A DNA stretch of 64,000 nucleotides from Anatilimnocola floriformis (lineage in GTDB: Bacteria; Planctomycetota; Planctomycetia; Pirellulales; Pirellulaceae): assembly GCF_024256385.1 (NCBI RefSeq), contig NZ_JAMLFW010000001.1, positions 5,208,001-5,272,000 of the forward strand, read 5' to 3'. A program made the translations under genes and the position numbers. Below the pieces are notes generated by a model. It made no database searches. It was not told where the DNA came from and was given only the letters and a program-made list of their open reading frames with translations. Positions within the stretch are counted from its first letter, which is position 1, and every line of letters begins with the position of its first letter. Shown here piece by piece: positions 10,667 through 19,748 of the stretch.

Positions 10667-13600
10667 TCAGGGCGAAGCTTGCGGCGGCGTGACGACATGC
10701 AACACGCCATCGCGACCACCTACCAAAAGTCTGCCGGAGAAAGGAGAAACAACGTCACCCAAGGGCTCGCCGGCGTCAACTGCGGCAAGCTCCTTGCCAT
10801 CGCTCGCGCTGAGCCGTGCGAGAGCGCCGCTGGCGTGCAGCAGCAGTAAGTCGTTGTCGAGTTGTTGCGGACGTCCCATCAGCGGACCGCGGGCGAGATC
10901 TAATTGCCATGCCTGGCGATCTGCCGCGATAGCGAGCAGTTTGCGTTCCTGCAGTTCGACAAACACATGGCTGCCGACTGCAAATGGCCCCGCTCGATAG
11001 CGGCCGCCAAGAGGCAGTTTCGCACCCAGTGCAAGATTACCGGCTTGGAGAAGTTGCAACACATCACCGCTCCCTTCGCGGACGACTGCGTAGACAAAAT
11101 CTCCCGCCGTGGCGATGGGCGAGATCAAATCTCCCTCGACGCGAGCTTCGGCTTCTTTGTTCAAAGCCGCCTGGCCGCCTTCCTTCAAACCGACTCGATA
11201 AACGGTCTGCTTACCGTCGCCGATCACCAGGGCGCGATCGCCAGTCAGAACGGCTGGTTCGTTCCAGGTCATGCGTGCGCCGGGTGCGAGAGCGGGTTGA
11301 AATGGATTGGCACTTCGCTGGCCGGTGGTGGGATTGATGAGTTCCAGCAGGCCTGTCGAGAGTGGCAGGGCGAGACTCTGTTTGAATTGCACTGCCGGCG
11401 CGATTAGGTCGCGCACCGTGGGACCAAGATCGGTCATACGGACGCGATCGCCGGCCTGCGCTGGATCGTAGAACAATCCAAACGACTTGCCGCCGCCACT
11501 CAATGCCAACCAACGGCCATCGGCTCCCTGCCGCGCGGTGCGGAAACTGACGATGCCTGCGCCGGGAGGGGGCGTGAAAATCGGCTTGTCGTAGTAACCC
11601 GCGCTTAATTCCGTGCCGGGGACTTCAAAGACTCGCCCAGCGCTGTTGAGAGCGATGAATCGCTTCTTTTCCATATCCGCAGCCAGGCCGATCAACGGCG
11701 CGGCGAGTTGCGTAACCCAAATGCTTTTGCCATCGCCAGCCTGGCAGGCCTCGACGAGAACGGCAGCCGAATTAGGACGGCGGCGAATGTGGAGTAGCGT
11801 ATCGGCGTGAATCTGCGGAGCGGCGAGGAATGCGTCGTCTTGATAGAGAGTCCACTTACGACCAAGTTGCTGCAGCGAGACTTGAATTTCAAACATCGAG
11901 CAACGATGACCGGCCAGCCACAGTCGACCGCCATCGGTTGCTTGATATAGCATCTGCGGCTTTGACTCGCTGGCCTCGATCTTGCCGACGACCTGCAACG
12001 GTTTGTCTTTGATGGCAGGATCGATTTCGAACGAATCGACCTGAGCCAAGTCCGTCACCACGCTGACTTTCTTACCGGCAACGGCGAGCGGAGTAACCAC
12101 GCGTCCCTTCAGGCGGAGTGGCCGATCGACCTCACGCAGCTTCTTCTTCTCTGGATCGCGACTGACTACGCGGAGCAAGGAGAAATCATCGCCAGGACTT
12201 TCGACCATCAGGAAAAGGTCGAGGGCAAACACTGGAGGAACCAGGATCGCGCCCGCTTTGTGCCCGCTGTAAAAAGTCTCCTCGCAAGCCAGTGAATCAT
12301 TGATGACAAACAGCGTTGAATGTTCACCCAGCTGATACAGCCGCGAATTGGTTCGGTCGTACGCAGGAGGTACCGAAAGCTTTTGTGGCAGAACCACTTG
12401 GCGGGCAACGTCGCCACTCGTCAGATCTACTTCGATGATCTTGCCGGCTGGCGTGGCCACGAACAGTTTGTTGACGGCAAAGGTCGGCTGAAAAAACGGT
12501 TCGCCGATTGTCAGTCGCCATTTCACATTGCCAGTCGCCGCATCAAGGCGATAAAGCTCGTGCGTCCGACTATCGCCCACCAACACATCGGCAGCAGGCT
12601 CGCGAGTAACCGGCGTGGGAGTGAATTGCGTTTCATGACCGACGTAGCGCCGCCACAGCACCTTGCCGGTCGCGAGATCGAGGCCGTAGACAGCTCCTTC
12701 GACAGTGACGAACACAGGCTGACTGGCAGGCGCCGTTCCTGTGCCGGGCTGACGACTGGCGAGGATGATGCGCTGCATCACCGGGCGAGGATCATCTTTG
12801 GCGGCAGTGATCACCGTCTCTGAGATCCGCACCGCTTGCCGTTCGCGCTCGCTGATCGCAAGGGTCGATTCGATGAGCTGCGGATGGATTTCCAAACCAG
12901 GAAAGCGACGCACCAAGTCGGTGCGGACCTGATAACAATCCGCCGTTTTGCCGTCGGCGAGGTGCTTGGTAATATCGGCCAAGCCGACTTGCAATTCCTT
13001 TTCTTGATCGATACTGCGGCGGGCAGCCGACAGTTTATCGAGGATATTGGCGATGCGCCCTTCCAGATTCTTCCGCTGAGCACTGGGGAGATACGACGGA
13101 TTGTTGACGAGCACCATCGAATCGTCGGCGAGCTTGGTGAGATCAACCTTGCGGGCCACTTGATCGGTGGCTTTGGCCTGCTCGGCAAAACCATCGGCAA
13201 TTTCAGGCAGGATAGTGGCCAGTTGATCGCGCACATCGGCGAAGGCCGCTTCGCGCTCGATCTTCGGCAGCACTTCTTGAGTCGTCTTCAGCGCCGAGCG
13301 GGGATCCTTCGCAGAGTTACTGCTGGCCTGACGAATCTCCGACATACCGCGCATCACGCGGGCCTGGCTGATGAGCGGATCCTTCGGATAGGACTCGATG
13401 AACTTGTCGAAGGCCGCCATTGCTGCGACGTACTGGCCGCTCTTGAAGTCTTCGTCCGCTTTACGGAAGACTTCGGCCGACTTGCCGCGGGTCAGCGCGT
13501 AGAGCAAAACGACAAAAGCAATGATCATGACTAGCAGGCCGCCGCCGCCAAGCAACAAGAGCGGCGAATCCCAAACGTTGGCCCGGCCTGTCTTCTTTTT

Positions 13601-14500
13601 GAGCTCAGGCTTACCAGGCTTCTTTTCGGCGGGCGCTGGCGCGAGTGGATTTGCAGCGGGAGGCGCCGTTGAGAAGGGATCGAGACCAGCGCCACCACCA
13701 ATCGGCGAAAGCAGATCAGCCGAACCGCCCAATGAATCCAGCCCCGTCATTGGCGATAACGGAGCAAGATCCGTTAGTGGCGCCATCGGCGCGGGACCGC
13801 CGAGCGGCGTTAGCTCGGCCAAAGGCGCTGGCGCGGGAGTCGGAGCAGCTGGTCGCGGCGCGGGGGCGACTGGTTTGGCTGCAGGAGCCGGCGTGAGTGG
13901 TTCCAGCGGCGCGAGATCCATCATCGGCGCGAGCTCGGCGGGAGCTGGTGCGGGTTTGGGCTTCGGCTTTTCGGTGCGCGCGGGAGGAACAGTCTTTGGA
14001 GGCTCTGGTTTCTTTACCGGCGCGGGAGCCTGTGGAGCCTCGGCCATATCAAGCGGCGCGAGTTCGAGCAAATCAACCGGCGCAGGAGCAGCCGGCTTGG
14101 GCGCTGGGGCCTTTGGTTTCGGCGCGGGTGTCGGAGCAGGTTTTGGTTTGGGAGCCGGCTCGACCGCTTCGAGCATTACCACGTCATCGTCTTCTTCGGC
14201 GACCGGCGCGGGAGGTGGCGTTGGCTTGGATTTTGGTTTCGGCGCGGGGGCAGGTGGCGGTTCGTCGAGCCCCAGATCAAGGTCGAGATCGAGTTCCGGC
14301 GGCGGGGCGGCGGCCAGCGCAGCCGTGAGTAACTTCTTCGACTGAAACGCCGTCAGCAGGCCTTTGTCGACAAGTTTCTTGGCGATTAGTTCCGCAGTGA
14401 CGTTCGGTTTGGCTTGCACCTGCTTGCGCAAAGTGGCAATCACTTGTGGCTCGAGCAAGCCCTGCTCTTCTGCGAGTTCCAGTATCTTCACTGCCGACAT
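10667..14500 (-). CDS. Large PQQ-like beta-propeller membrane protein
   Basis: 1277 residues from ATG 14500 (MSAVKILELAEEQGLL); an in-frame TTG at 14605 would add 35 residues of poor quality. A short helical N-terminal domain is followed by a long Pro/Ala-rich linker (about 75-310), a single membrane segment near 330-355 (GGGGLLVMIIAFVVLLYAL), and a TPR-like stretch (SGQYVAAMAAFDKFIESYP). The C-terminal half is a PQQ-type propeller with repeats such as VYGLDLATGKVLW and LYRLDAATGNVKW. The topology puts a cytoplasmic N-terminus in front of an exported propeller. It heads the operon with the solute-binding and secreted proteins. Catalytic PQQ ligands were not identified, so a structural or assembly role is as likely as a dehydrogenase. 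Confidence 0.85.
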   Translation of the reverse strand: MSAVKILELAEEQGLLEPQVIATLRKQVQAKPNVTAELIAKKLVDKGLLTAFQSKKLLTAALAAAPPPELDLDLDLGLDEPPPAPAPKPKSKPTPPPAPVAEEDDDVVMLEAVEPAPKPKPAPTPAPKPKAPAPKPAAPAPVDLLELAPLDMAEAPQAPAPVKKPEPPKTVPPARTEKPKPKPAPAPAELAPMMDLAPLEPLTPAPAAKPVAPAPRPAAPTPAPAPLAELTPLGGPAPMAPLTDLAPLSPMTGLDSLGGSADLLSPIGGGAGLDPFSTAPPAANPLAPAPAEKKPGKPELKKKTGRANVWDSPLLLLGGGGLLVMIIAFVVLLYALTRGKSAEVFRKADEDFKSGQYVAAMAAFDKFIESYPKDPLISQARVMRGMSEIRQASSNSAKDPRSALKTTQEVLPKIEREAAFADVRDQLATILPEIADGFAEQAKATDQVARKVDLTKLADDSMVLVNNPSYLPSAQRKNLEGRIANILDKLSAARRSIDQEKELQVGLADITKHLADGKTADCYQVRTDLVRRFPGLEIHPQLIESTLAISERERQAVRISETVITAAKDDPRPVMQRIILASRQPGTGTAPASQPVFVTVEGAVYGLDLATGKVLWRRYVGHETQFTPTPVTREPAADVLVGDSRTHELYRLDAATGNVKWRLTIGEPFFQPTFAVNKLFVATPAGKIIEVDLTSGDVARQVVLPQKLSVPPAYDRTNSRLYQLGEHSTLFVINDSLACEETFYSGHKAGAILVPPVFALDLFLMVESPGDDFSLLRVVSRDPEKKKLREVDRPLRLKGRVVTPLAVAGKKVSVVTDLAQVDSFEIDPAIKDKPLQVVGKIEASESKPQMLYQATDGGRLWLAGHRCSMFEIQVSLQQLGRKWTLYQDDAFLAAPQIHADTLLHIRRRPNSAAVLVEACQAGDGKSIWVTQLAAPLIGLAADMEKKRFIALNSAGRVFEVPGTELSAGYYDKPIFTPPPGAGIVSFRTARQGADGRWLALSGGGKSFGLFYDPAQAGDRVRMTDLGPTVRDLIAPAVQFKQSLALPLSTGLLELINPTTGQRSANPFQPALAPGARMTWNEPAVLTGDRALVIGDGKQTVYRVGLKEGGQAALNKEAEARVEGDLISPIATAGDFVYAVVREGSGDVLQLLQAGNLALGAKLPLGGRYRAGPFAVGSHVFVELQERKLLAIAADRQAWQLDLARGPLMGRPQQLDNDLLLLHASGALARLSASDGKELAAVDAGEPLGDVVSPFSGRLLVGGRDGVLHVVTPPQASP

Positions 14501-14853
14501 CGATGCTGCTGCTCCGTGTGCCTGCTCGGCTTGCTGGGTTGTTGCCGGATACCGCCGCGGGAGAGACATCGCGCACTGCTGCGCGCGAGTCGGGGTGTGA
14601 GTCAACAGAATCGTCGTGCCAATCCCGATTCGACTGGTAACGCCTGCTCGCTCTCAACTGCGGATAAGTATTCTGGCTGCTGTTCCGTCGCGGTCTAGAC
14701 AAGGCAATATCGCGACACCCTGATTCTAATTCAACCTGCGCGGGGCTGCAGCCCCGCGAAAAAGATTCCAGCCACCCTTTCAGGGCTGTGCCAGATCGGC
14801 CTTCCGCCAGCGGTTGGCTGTTGAGTTTGTAATCTCCGGTAGCGTCCCCGAGC
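14501..14853. other. Intergenic stretch with one perfect palindrome
   Basis: 353 bases between two minus-strand genes. Apart from a possible in-frame extension of the propeller gene up to 14605, the only structure I see is the 20-base palindrome listed separately at 14739. No coding sequence or RNA gene was recognised. Confidence 0.5.
14739..14758. repeat. 20-bp perfect palindrome, repeat-like
   Basis: CGCGGGGCTGCAGCCCCGCG reads the same on both strands with no spacer and is followed by AAAAAG. It lies 3' of the small membrane protein gene on the minus strand, so it could act as part of a terminator, but the zero-length loop and high GC are more like a dispersed intergenic palindromic repeat. 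Confidence 0.5.
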
Positions 14854-15123
14854 TCACTCCTTGGCTGGTTCGGTTGGACTGGCTGGCACTTCGGCCGGCG
14901 CTAGAGGTTCGATGGTGGTCGTCGGCGCTAAATCGGGCGGAGCCGATGGCGGCGGCGCGATCAGCATCGGCGGCATTGGTCTCGGTGCATCGACGGCCAT
15001 CACGAAAAACGCCCCCGCACCAATGACCACGACCACTCCAATCAGCAGCAAGATCCCGAGGGCCAAAATAATCGCAACAACCGCGCCATTGCTGCTGTCG
15101 CTGCGGCGTTCTTCGTGACTCAT
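14854..15123 (-). CDS. Small single-pass membrane protein
   Basis: 89 residues starting at ATG 15123 (MSHEERRSDSSN); an upstream in-frame start at 15150 would add nine residues. A charged N-terminus is followed by one strong membrane helix (about 14-42, VVAIILALGILLLIGVVVVI) and an exported Pro-rich tail (PPMLIAPPPSAPPD). No functional motif is visible. It is divergent from rnpA, with only 78 bases between the starts, which must hold both promoters. Coding status rests on the clean membrane helix, codon use like its neighbours and lack of a competing frame. Confidence 0.65.
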   Translation of the reverse strand: MSHEERRSDSSNGAVVAIILALGILLLIGVVVVIGAGAFFVMAVDAPRPMPPMLIAPPPSAPPDLAPTTTIEPLAPAEVPASPTEPAKE

Positions 15124-15201
15124 GATGATTCTCCTATTCAGGCTGCCCACATCTTAATGCCGTTTCCACGATGAGACATCATTTCTTGTTATATTTGCAG
15201 G

Positions 15202-15582
15202 ATGGCCGACGCGAGTTTTCCCAAAGTCTTTCATCTTCTCAAACAGGCGGAATTTGACCGCGTGTTTGCTACGCGAGCCTATGCCGCCGACGATCACTTG
15301 ATCATTCATGGCTGCGCGAATGAACTGCCGATCAGTCGCCTGGGCCTGAGCGTTTCGAAGAAGTCTGGAAACTCCCCACAGCGGAATTATTGGAAGCGAT
15401 CGATCCGCGAAGCGTTTCGTTTGAATCGCGAGCAAATGCCGCGCGGCATCGATATTGTCGTGAGGCCGCAAAAGGGAGCGAAGGCCGACAGCCTGGCCAT
15501 TCAGCAATCGCTGCCGGTGCTGGTGCAAAAATTAGCCAAGCGTTTGAAACTGCCGTCACGGCCCACGGAGGAATCGGCATGA
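15202..15582 (+). CDS. rnpA: Ribonuclease P protein component
   Basis: 126 residues, the usual RnpA length. RnpA binds the catalytic RNase P RNA and helps process tRNA 5' ends. The family signature is present: FDRVFATRAY near the start, the ISRLGLSVSKKSGNSPQRN segment with its basic RNR-type core (RNYWKRSIREAFRLNR), and an amphipathic C-terminus. Its TGA overlaps the ATG of yidD (ATGA). rpmH, which precedes rnpA in most bacteria, is not upstream here: the 5' neighbour is a divergent membrane protein gene 78 bp away. Confidence 0.93.
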   Translation: MADASFPKVFHLLKQAEFDRVFATRAYAADDHLIIHGCANELPISRLGLSVSKKSGNSPQRNYWKRSIREAFRLNREQMPRGIDIVVRPQKGAKADSLAIQQSLPVLVQKLAKRLKLPSRPTEESA

Positions 15583-15815
15583 TCGTCCTCCGTTGGCTGC
15601 GCGAAGCAGTCTCTGCCGTGCTGATCGGCTGCGTTCGCTTGTATCAGATTTTTCTGAGTCCGATCTTCGGCCGGCAGTGCCGGTTTCAGCCGACGTGCAG
15701 TCATTACTACATTGGCGCCGTGCAAAAGTACGGGCCGATCCGCGGCTCGCTTAAAGGGGCATGGCGAATCTGCCGTTGCAATCCGTTTTGTCAGGGCGGC
15801 TTTGATCCGCCGTAA
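15579..15815 (+). CDS. yidD: Membrane protein insertion efficiency factor YidD
   Basis: 78 residues, the normal size of this small amphipathic protein that assists YidC/Sec insertion. The start overlaps the rnpA stop (ATG 15579), which excludes longer in-frame readings. Diagnostic motifs are LYQIFLSPIFGRQCRFQPTC, SHYYIGAV and CNPFCQGGFDPP, with the three cysteine-containing patches conserved in the family. The usual next gene, yidC, is absent; an epimerase-like gene follows after 28 bp. Confidence 0.93.
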   Translation: MIVLRWLREAVSAVLIGCVRLYQIFLSPIFGRQCRFQPTCSHYYIGAVQKYGPIRGSLKGAWRICRCNPFCQGGFDPP

Positions 15816-15843
15816 CCTAGCGAAGAAATAAGAGGAGCGATCG

Positions 15844-16707
15844 TTGGCGAAGTTGATTATCGGCTGCGGCTATTTGGGTTCGCGTGTGCTCGATCTATGG
15901 CTCGCGCGCGGCGAAAAGGTTTATGCAATGACGCGTTCGCCCGCGCGCGCTGCGGAATGGTCGCAGCGCGGCATCTCGCCGCTCGTTGCCGACATCGCTG
16001 CGCCTTTGAATATCGAGGCGCCAACGGACATTGACACTGTGTTGTTCGCCGTCGGCTTCGACGCCCAGGCCGGTCGCTCGATTCGCGAAGTTTATGTCGA
16101 CGGCCTGGCGCGCGTGCTCGCTTGGTTGCCAGCAACGATTCGCCGTTTCATCTACATCAGTTCGACGGGCGTCTACGGTTCATTCCAAGGCGAATGGATC
16201 GACGAAATAGCTCCATGTGATCCGCAACGCGAGGGAGGCAAGGCTTGCCTCGCGGCAGAACAACTCCTCGCAAAATCCCCTTTCGCCGATCGCAGCGTTA
16301 TTCTCCGCCTCGCCGGCATTTACGGCCCAGGGCGAATTCCGCGCGCGAAAGATTTGCTCGAAAACAAACCGCTCGATGCGACGCCAACAGGTTATCTGAA
16401 TTTGATTCATGTTGCCGATGCCGCGCGAATCGTGTTGCTCGCCGAAAAACCTACGTCGCATTGTCTGCTCGTCAGCGATGGAGCACCGGTCGTCCGCGGC
16501 GAATATTACGCTGAGCTCGCCCGCCTCTTGAACGCCCCGCCGCCGCAATTTGCTCCTGCAGCCAATGAACCACCGGTCGCCAAGCGCGGCGCCGCCGACA
16601 AACGGATCAGCAACGCACGTCTCATAAGCGAACTATCGCCCGAGTTTCAATTCCCTGACTATCGCGCCGGCTTGTCCGATGCAGTCAAGCATTGGCAAGC
16701 TTCGTAA
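15844..16707 (+). CDS. NAD-dependent epimerase/dehydratase family protein (YeeZ-like extended SDR)
   Basis: 287 residues. A Rossmann nucleotide-binding start (LIIGCGYLGSRVL) opens the protein, followed by the SDR serine region YISSTGVYG; the catalytic YxxxK is not clearly kept, as is common in the YeeZ subgroup, where the segment reads GGKACLAAEQLL. The ending (RLISELSPEFQFPDYRAGL) matches this subgroup. It starts at TTG 15844 behind a good ribosome-binding site (AAGAGGAGCG). It ends 13 bp before the convergent cyclase gene. Substrate is unknown; a sugar-nucleotide or related carbonyl compound is possible. Confidence 0.82.
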   Translation: MAKLIIGCGYLGSRVLDLWLARGEKVYAMTRSPARAAEWSQRGISPLVADIAAPLNIEAPTDIDTVLFAVGFDAQAGRSIREVYVDGLARVLAWLPATIRRFIYISSTGVYGSFQGEWIDEIAPCDPQREGGKACLAAEQLLAKSPFADRSVILRLAGIYGPGRIPRAKDLLENKPLDATPTGYLNLIHVADAARIVLLAEKPTSHCLLVSDGAPVVRGEYYAELARLLNAPPPQFAPAANEPPVAKRGAADKRISNARLISELSPEFQFPDYRAGLSDAVKHWQAS

Positions 16708-16720
16708 GCCATATTTCCAT

Positions 16721-18577
16721 TTACTTGCCCGGCAATTGCCAGACCGGATCGAAATCTTCTTTCTCTTCCACCATTGCCTGCACTGTGCGATGCAGCAGTA
16801 ACAGCGCCGGAGCGTCGGCGCCATGTTGCATTCGCCAATTCCCTAGAATTCGGGCAGCCGGAGAAAAACGACGATTCTCAAATTCCGTGAGGGCCGCTTC
16901 GTAGACGGCTTTGGCTTCGGGCCAATCAGGGCTGCCGGGCGGGACGAGCTGATACAAGTCAACTGCCTGCGCGATGTTGAAGACGCGCACCTGGCACAAC
17001 CGGCGAGTCAAAAATTCCGGGCCGAGCTTGGCTTGCGTGGTGCCGGTGATCAGTAGTTTGCATTTCGCGTGCTTGGTGGCGCCCTGCACTCGGCTGGCGA
17101 GGTTTACGGTGTTGCCCAGCGGTCCGTATTTGAATTTGTGACTCGAGCCGATGTTGCCGACGCGGGCGATGCCGGTGTTGATACCAATTCCAATATCCAG
17201 CGGCTCCTTTAGCTCGCCTTGCCAGCGTTCGTTCAAGATCGGTAGTTGTTCCAGCATGGCAAGGGCAGCACGGCAGGCTCGCTCGGCATGATCAGGCTGT
17301 TCTTCCGGCGCACCCCACATGGCGAAGGTTTCATCGCCCACGTAATCGACCAGAACGCCGGACTCAGCCCGTACGCAATTTGAAATCGCATCCATCACGT
17401 CGCTGATCCAGTCGACCGTACGGGCGGCGCCGAGTCGTTCGCTGATGCGGCTGAAGCCGCGAATGTCGCAAAACAGCAGAGTCACTTCGGCATCGCGCAC
17501 ATTCAGCAGATCGGGCTGCAACGTGAGTTGCCGTGAAAGCTCTGGGCTGAAAAAGTTCGCAAACTGCACCTGCGCTTTGAGAGCGGCCTGCTCTTGCTCC
17601 AAACGGGCCAAGCCAGCCGCGATGCACCGAGCCAGCAGTTGCACGAAATTGGCTTCGCCTTCGTCGATCGAATCGACAATTCCCAGGCCGACTCCCTGCC
17701 GGTTGCCGCACAGCGCACCGATGACTTCCCACTGGCGATTAAAAATAGGCGCGGCGACAAATGCGTCGACGCCGGTGAGGCTTTCCATTTTTTCCGGTGT
17801 CGGCGACGGCGGTAACTGCCAGAAGGTTTGCTTCTTTTCTCGCACTAATCTAAGCACGGTCTGGCTGAAGTCCTTCGTCGCGCTCGAACCGACACGCGGC
17901 GAGATGTAGCGCGCCTGTTGCCGCCATTTGCCGTTTTCGAAAAAGAGTACCCAAGCCGAATGGAGCTTGGCGAGGTCCACCACCGCGCGAGCCGCCTTGT
18001 CGTAAAAATCGGCCGAGTTGGCGGCGCTTTCGAGCACATCCATCGCCGCTTGTACCCAGCGATCGACCGCCCGCGTCTCCTGGCTCAAATTCGCCGCCGA
18101 CAAACTCTGAAAGGCCGTCTCCCCGAAGAAGCTCTGCCCCGGCCCATCGGAATCAAGATTCGGCAGGCTCTTGTACAGCGATTCGTCGATCAATTCGCGA
18201 TCGGCAACGCGGCTCGCGTTCATCGGTTGCAGGCGAATCGCCGTAGTCCTGCCGAAACCGATCAGTGTTTCGCCTTCCAAAATGCGTTTCGCGCCTGGCT
18301 CAAGTGTGCCGTTGATATCGAGCAGATTGATCGCCCGGTTGGTGCTGATATTGGTGAGCTGGCAGCAGCCTCCTTCCAGCGGCTCCAGTAGGGCCTGATT
18401 CCGGGAGACTGACTTCTCCTCAGTCACCACGAGTCGTGGCCGGCCAGCGACAATCGCGGTCGCATACAGCAATTCCTCGGCGGCAGCCTGGCGCCCCAGT
18501 TCGATGGGACCGCTTACTTCGGCTGTGTGCGCGAGCTTGCCATCCTCATAGATGCGAATTTCCCAACGTTGGTTCAT
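16721..18577 (-). CDS. FHA-GAF-class III adenylate/guanylate cyclase
   Basis: 618 residues in three modules. Residues 1-118 form an FHA phosphothreonine-binding domain (PIELGRQ, SVSRNQALLEP, LLDINGTLEPG). About 170-335 is a GAF-like sensor. About 365-550 is a class III nucleotide cyclase with CDIRGFSRISERLG and VDYVGDETFAMWG supplying the two metal-binding aspartates, and FKYGPLGNTVNLASRV supplying the purine-contact lysine and the Asn/Arg pair; the usual second purine-specifying Asp is Asn here, so cAMP versus cGMP cannot be decided. No membrane segment is seen. It is divergent from the electron-transfer operon with 142 bp between starts, and that operon encodes a protein with two cyclic-nucleotide-binding domains. 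Cyclase activity is likely; the link is inference. Confidence 0.88.
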   Translation of the reverse strand: MNQRWEIRIYEDGKLAHTAEVSGPIELGRQAAAEELLYATAIVAGRPRLVVTEEKSVSRNQALLEPLEGGCCQLTNISTNRAINLLDINGTLEPGAKRILEGETLIGFGRTTAIRLQPMNASRVADRELIDESLYKSLPNLDSDGPGQSFFGETAFQSLSAANLSQETRAVDRWVQAAMDVLESAANSADFYDKAARAVVDLAKLHSAWVLFFENGKWRQQARYISPRVGSSATKDFSQTVLRLVREKKQTFWQLPPSPTPEKMESLTGVDAFVAAPIFNRQWEVIGALCGNRQGVGLGIVDSIDEGEANFVQLLARCIAAGLARLEQEQAALKAQVQFANFFSPELSRQLTLQPDLLNVRDAEVTLLFCDIRGFSRISERLGAARTVDWISDVMDAISNCVRAESGVLVDYVGDETFAMWGAPEEQPDHAERACRAALAMLEQLPILNERWQGELKEPLDIGIGINTGIARVGNIGSSHKFKYGPLGNTVNLASRVQGATKHAKCKLLITGTTQAKLGPEFLTRRLCQVRVFNIAQAVDLYQLVPPGSPDWPEAKAVYEAALTEFENRRFSPAARILGNWRMQHGADAPALLLLHRTVQAMVEEKEDFDPVWQLPGK

Positions 18578-18719
18578 GGCGTGTCCTACGCAATTTCCAA
18601 ACTAGCAATGATGAGCGCCAGGGGGCGGCATTCTAACAGGAATTGGCGGAGTCGCGGCGATTTGGCGGTCGACGTTTGCCGGGAGAAATCACTATGTTAG
18701 ACTCTGCCACTAATAACTT

Positions 18720-19742
18720 GTGTTTGCGTCTGACCATCCCCGCCCAGACAGGAAATGGATTCCAGTGCTGAGTGACCGCCAGTCTTTTGTTGCCTTGCAT
18801 TTGCGGTGGTTCATTGCCGCAATCCTGGCGACGGCGGGGGCGATCGCCTGGTACGCGCTGGAAGCGGCCGGCGGACTCCGCTGGCCCGGCGGCAGCTCGT
18901 TGGTTGGGCTGACGTATGGAATCGTGGCGGCAGGCATTATTCTCTTTGAATGCCTGCTCGGCCTGCGGCGAACTAGCTTCTTTCGCACCTCACGCTGGCT
19001 TGGCTCGGCGAAGTTTTGGATGAAGGCCCACATCTGGCTCGGGTTGCTCGCGGTGCCGCTGGTGCTCATGCACACGGGCTTTCACTGGGGTGGCTGGTTG
19101 TCGACCTTGGTGGCCGGGGCGTTTGCCTTAGTCACGGCCAGCGGCATTTTCGGTTGGTACATGCAAAACCTAATTCCTCGCTGGCTGATCGAAGCTGTAC
19201 CGGAGGAAACAATTCATTCGCAAATCGATGCCGTCGCTGCTCAACTGTGTGCGGATGCTCGGCGAGCCGTCGGATTGCATGCGCCGCTCGCTGATGGCCA
19301 CGAATTATCTTTTAAAGATTCGCGTCGAACTGGGAAGTTGATCATGGCTGGTGCGCCGCGTCGCGTGGGCACGATGGTCGAGCGCACGCCGCGGCCCAAA
19401 CAGGAAGCAACGCAGGAACTCGCAATTCCGCAACTGCTGCGCGATGCCGTCGAGCAGGACATCGAGCCCTATCTGCTGACTGGCAAGAGCCCCGATCGTG
19501 GTTTGCACACGACGCATCGCGGCGTGTGGTATTTCGAAGAAATTCGCCGGCGCATCAATGACCGCGAGTTGCAAACCGTGGTCAGTACGCTCGCCCAGCT
19601 GTGCGAAAGACGGAGACAGATGAATACGCAGCAAGTGTTGCACTTCTGGCTGCACAGTTGGCTGTCGCTGCACTTGCCGCTGGCGATGATGCTGTTGATT
19701 TTGCTCGCCGCGCACGTGTGGTTTGCCCTGCGTTACAGTTAA
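18720..19742 (+). CDS. Membrane cytochrome b-type protein of the electron-transfer operon
   Basis: 340 residues. About five membrane helices are visible: 26-50, 62-82, 104-120, 125-147 and 310-338. Histidines placed to bind heme sit in or next to helices: H104, H118 and H122 in the middle pair, and H308, H312, H318 and H332 around the last helix, so a di-heme b-type cytochrome resembling ferric-reductase-like or b561-type proteins is probable. A soluble loop of about 150 residues separates the helices. Start is GTG 18720; GTG 18765, with AGGAAA ahead of it, is an alternative. It is the first gene of a five-gene operon (next start 6 bp away). Probable role: electron transfer between the quinone pool or Fe-S subunit and the multiheme cytochromes. 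Confidence 0.75.
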   Translation: MFASDHPRPDRKWIPVLSDRQSFVALHLRWFIAAILATAGAIAWYALEAAGGLRWPGGSSLVGLTYGIVAAGIILFECLLGLRRTSFFRTSRWLGSAKFWMKAHIWLGLLAVPLVLMHTGFHWGGWLSTLVAGAFALVTASGIFGWYMQNLIPRWLIEAVPEETIHSQIDAVAAQLCADARRAVGLHAPLADGHELSFKDSRRTGKLIMAGAPRRVGTMVERTPRPKQEATQELAIPQLLRDAVEQDIEPYLLTGKSPDRGLHTTHRGVWYFEEIRRRINDRELQTVVSTLAQLCERRRQMNTQQVLHFWLHSWLSLHLPLAMMLLILLAAHVWFALRYS

Positions 19743-19748
19743 GCAGTC

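Noticed and set aside
9320-10849. Plus-strand open frame of 509 residues
   Set aside because: Antisense shadow of the TPR-SBP5 gene, which has signal peptide and domain motifs on the minus strand.
13521-14345. Plus-strand Gly/Ala/Ser-rich frame of 274 residues
   Set aside because: Mirror of the Pro/Ala-rich linker of the propeller protein; low-complexity artefact.
10667-14500. Propeller protein as a PQQ dehydrogenase
   Set aside because: Catalytic Asp/Ca ligands and heme motif not identified; the linker and membrane anchor favour a structural protein.
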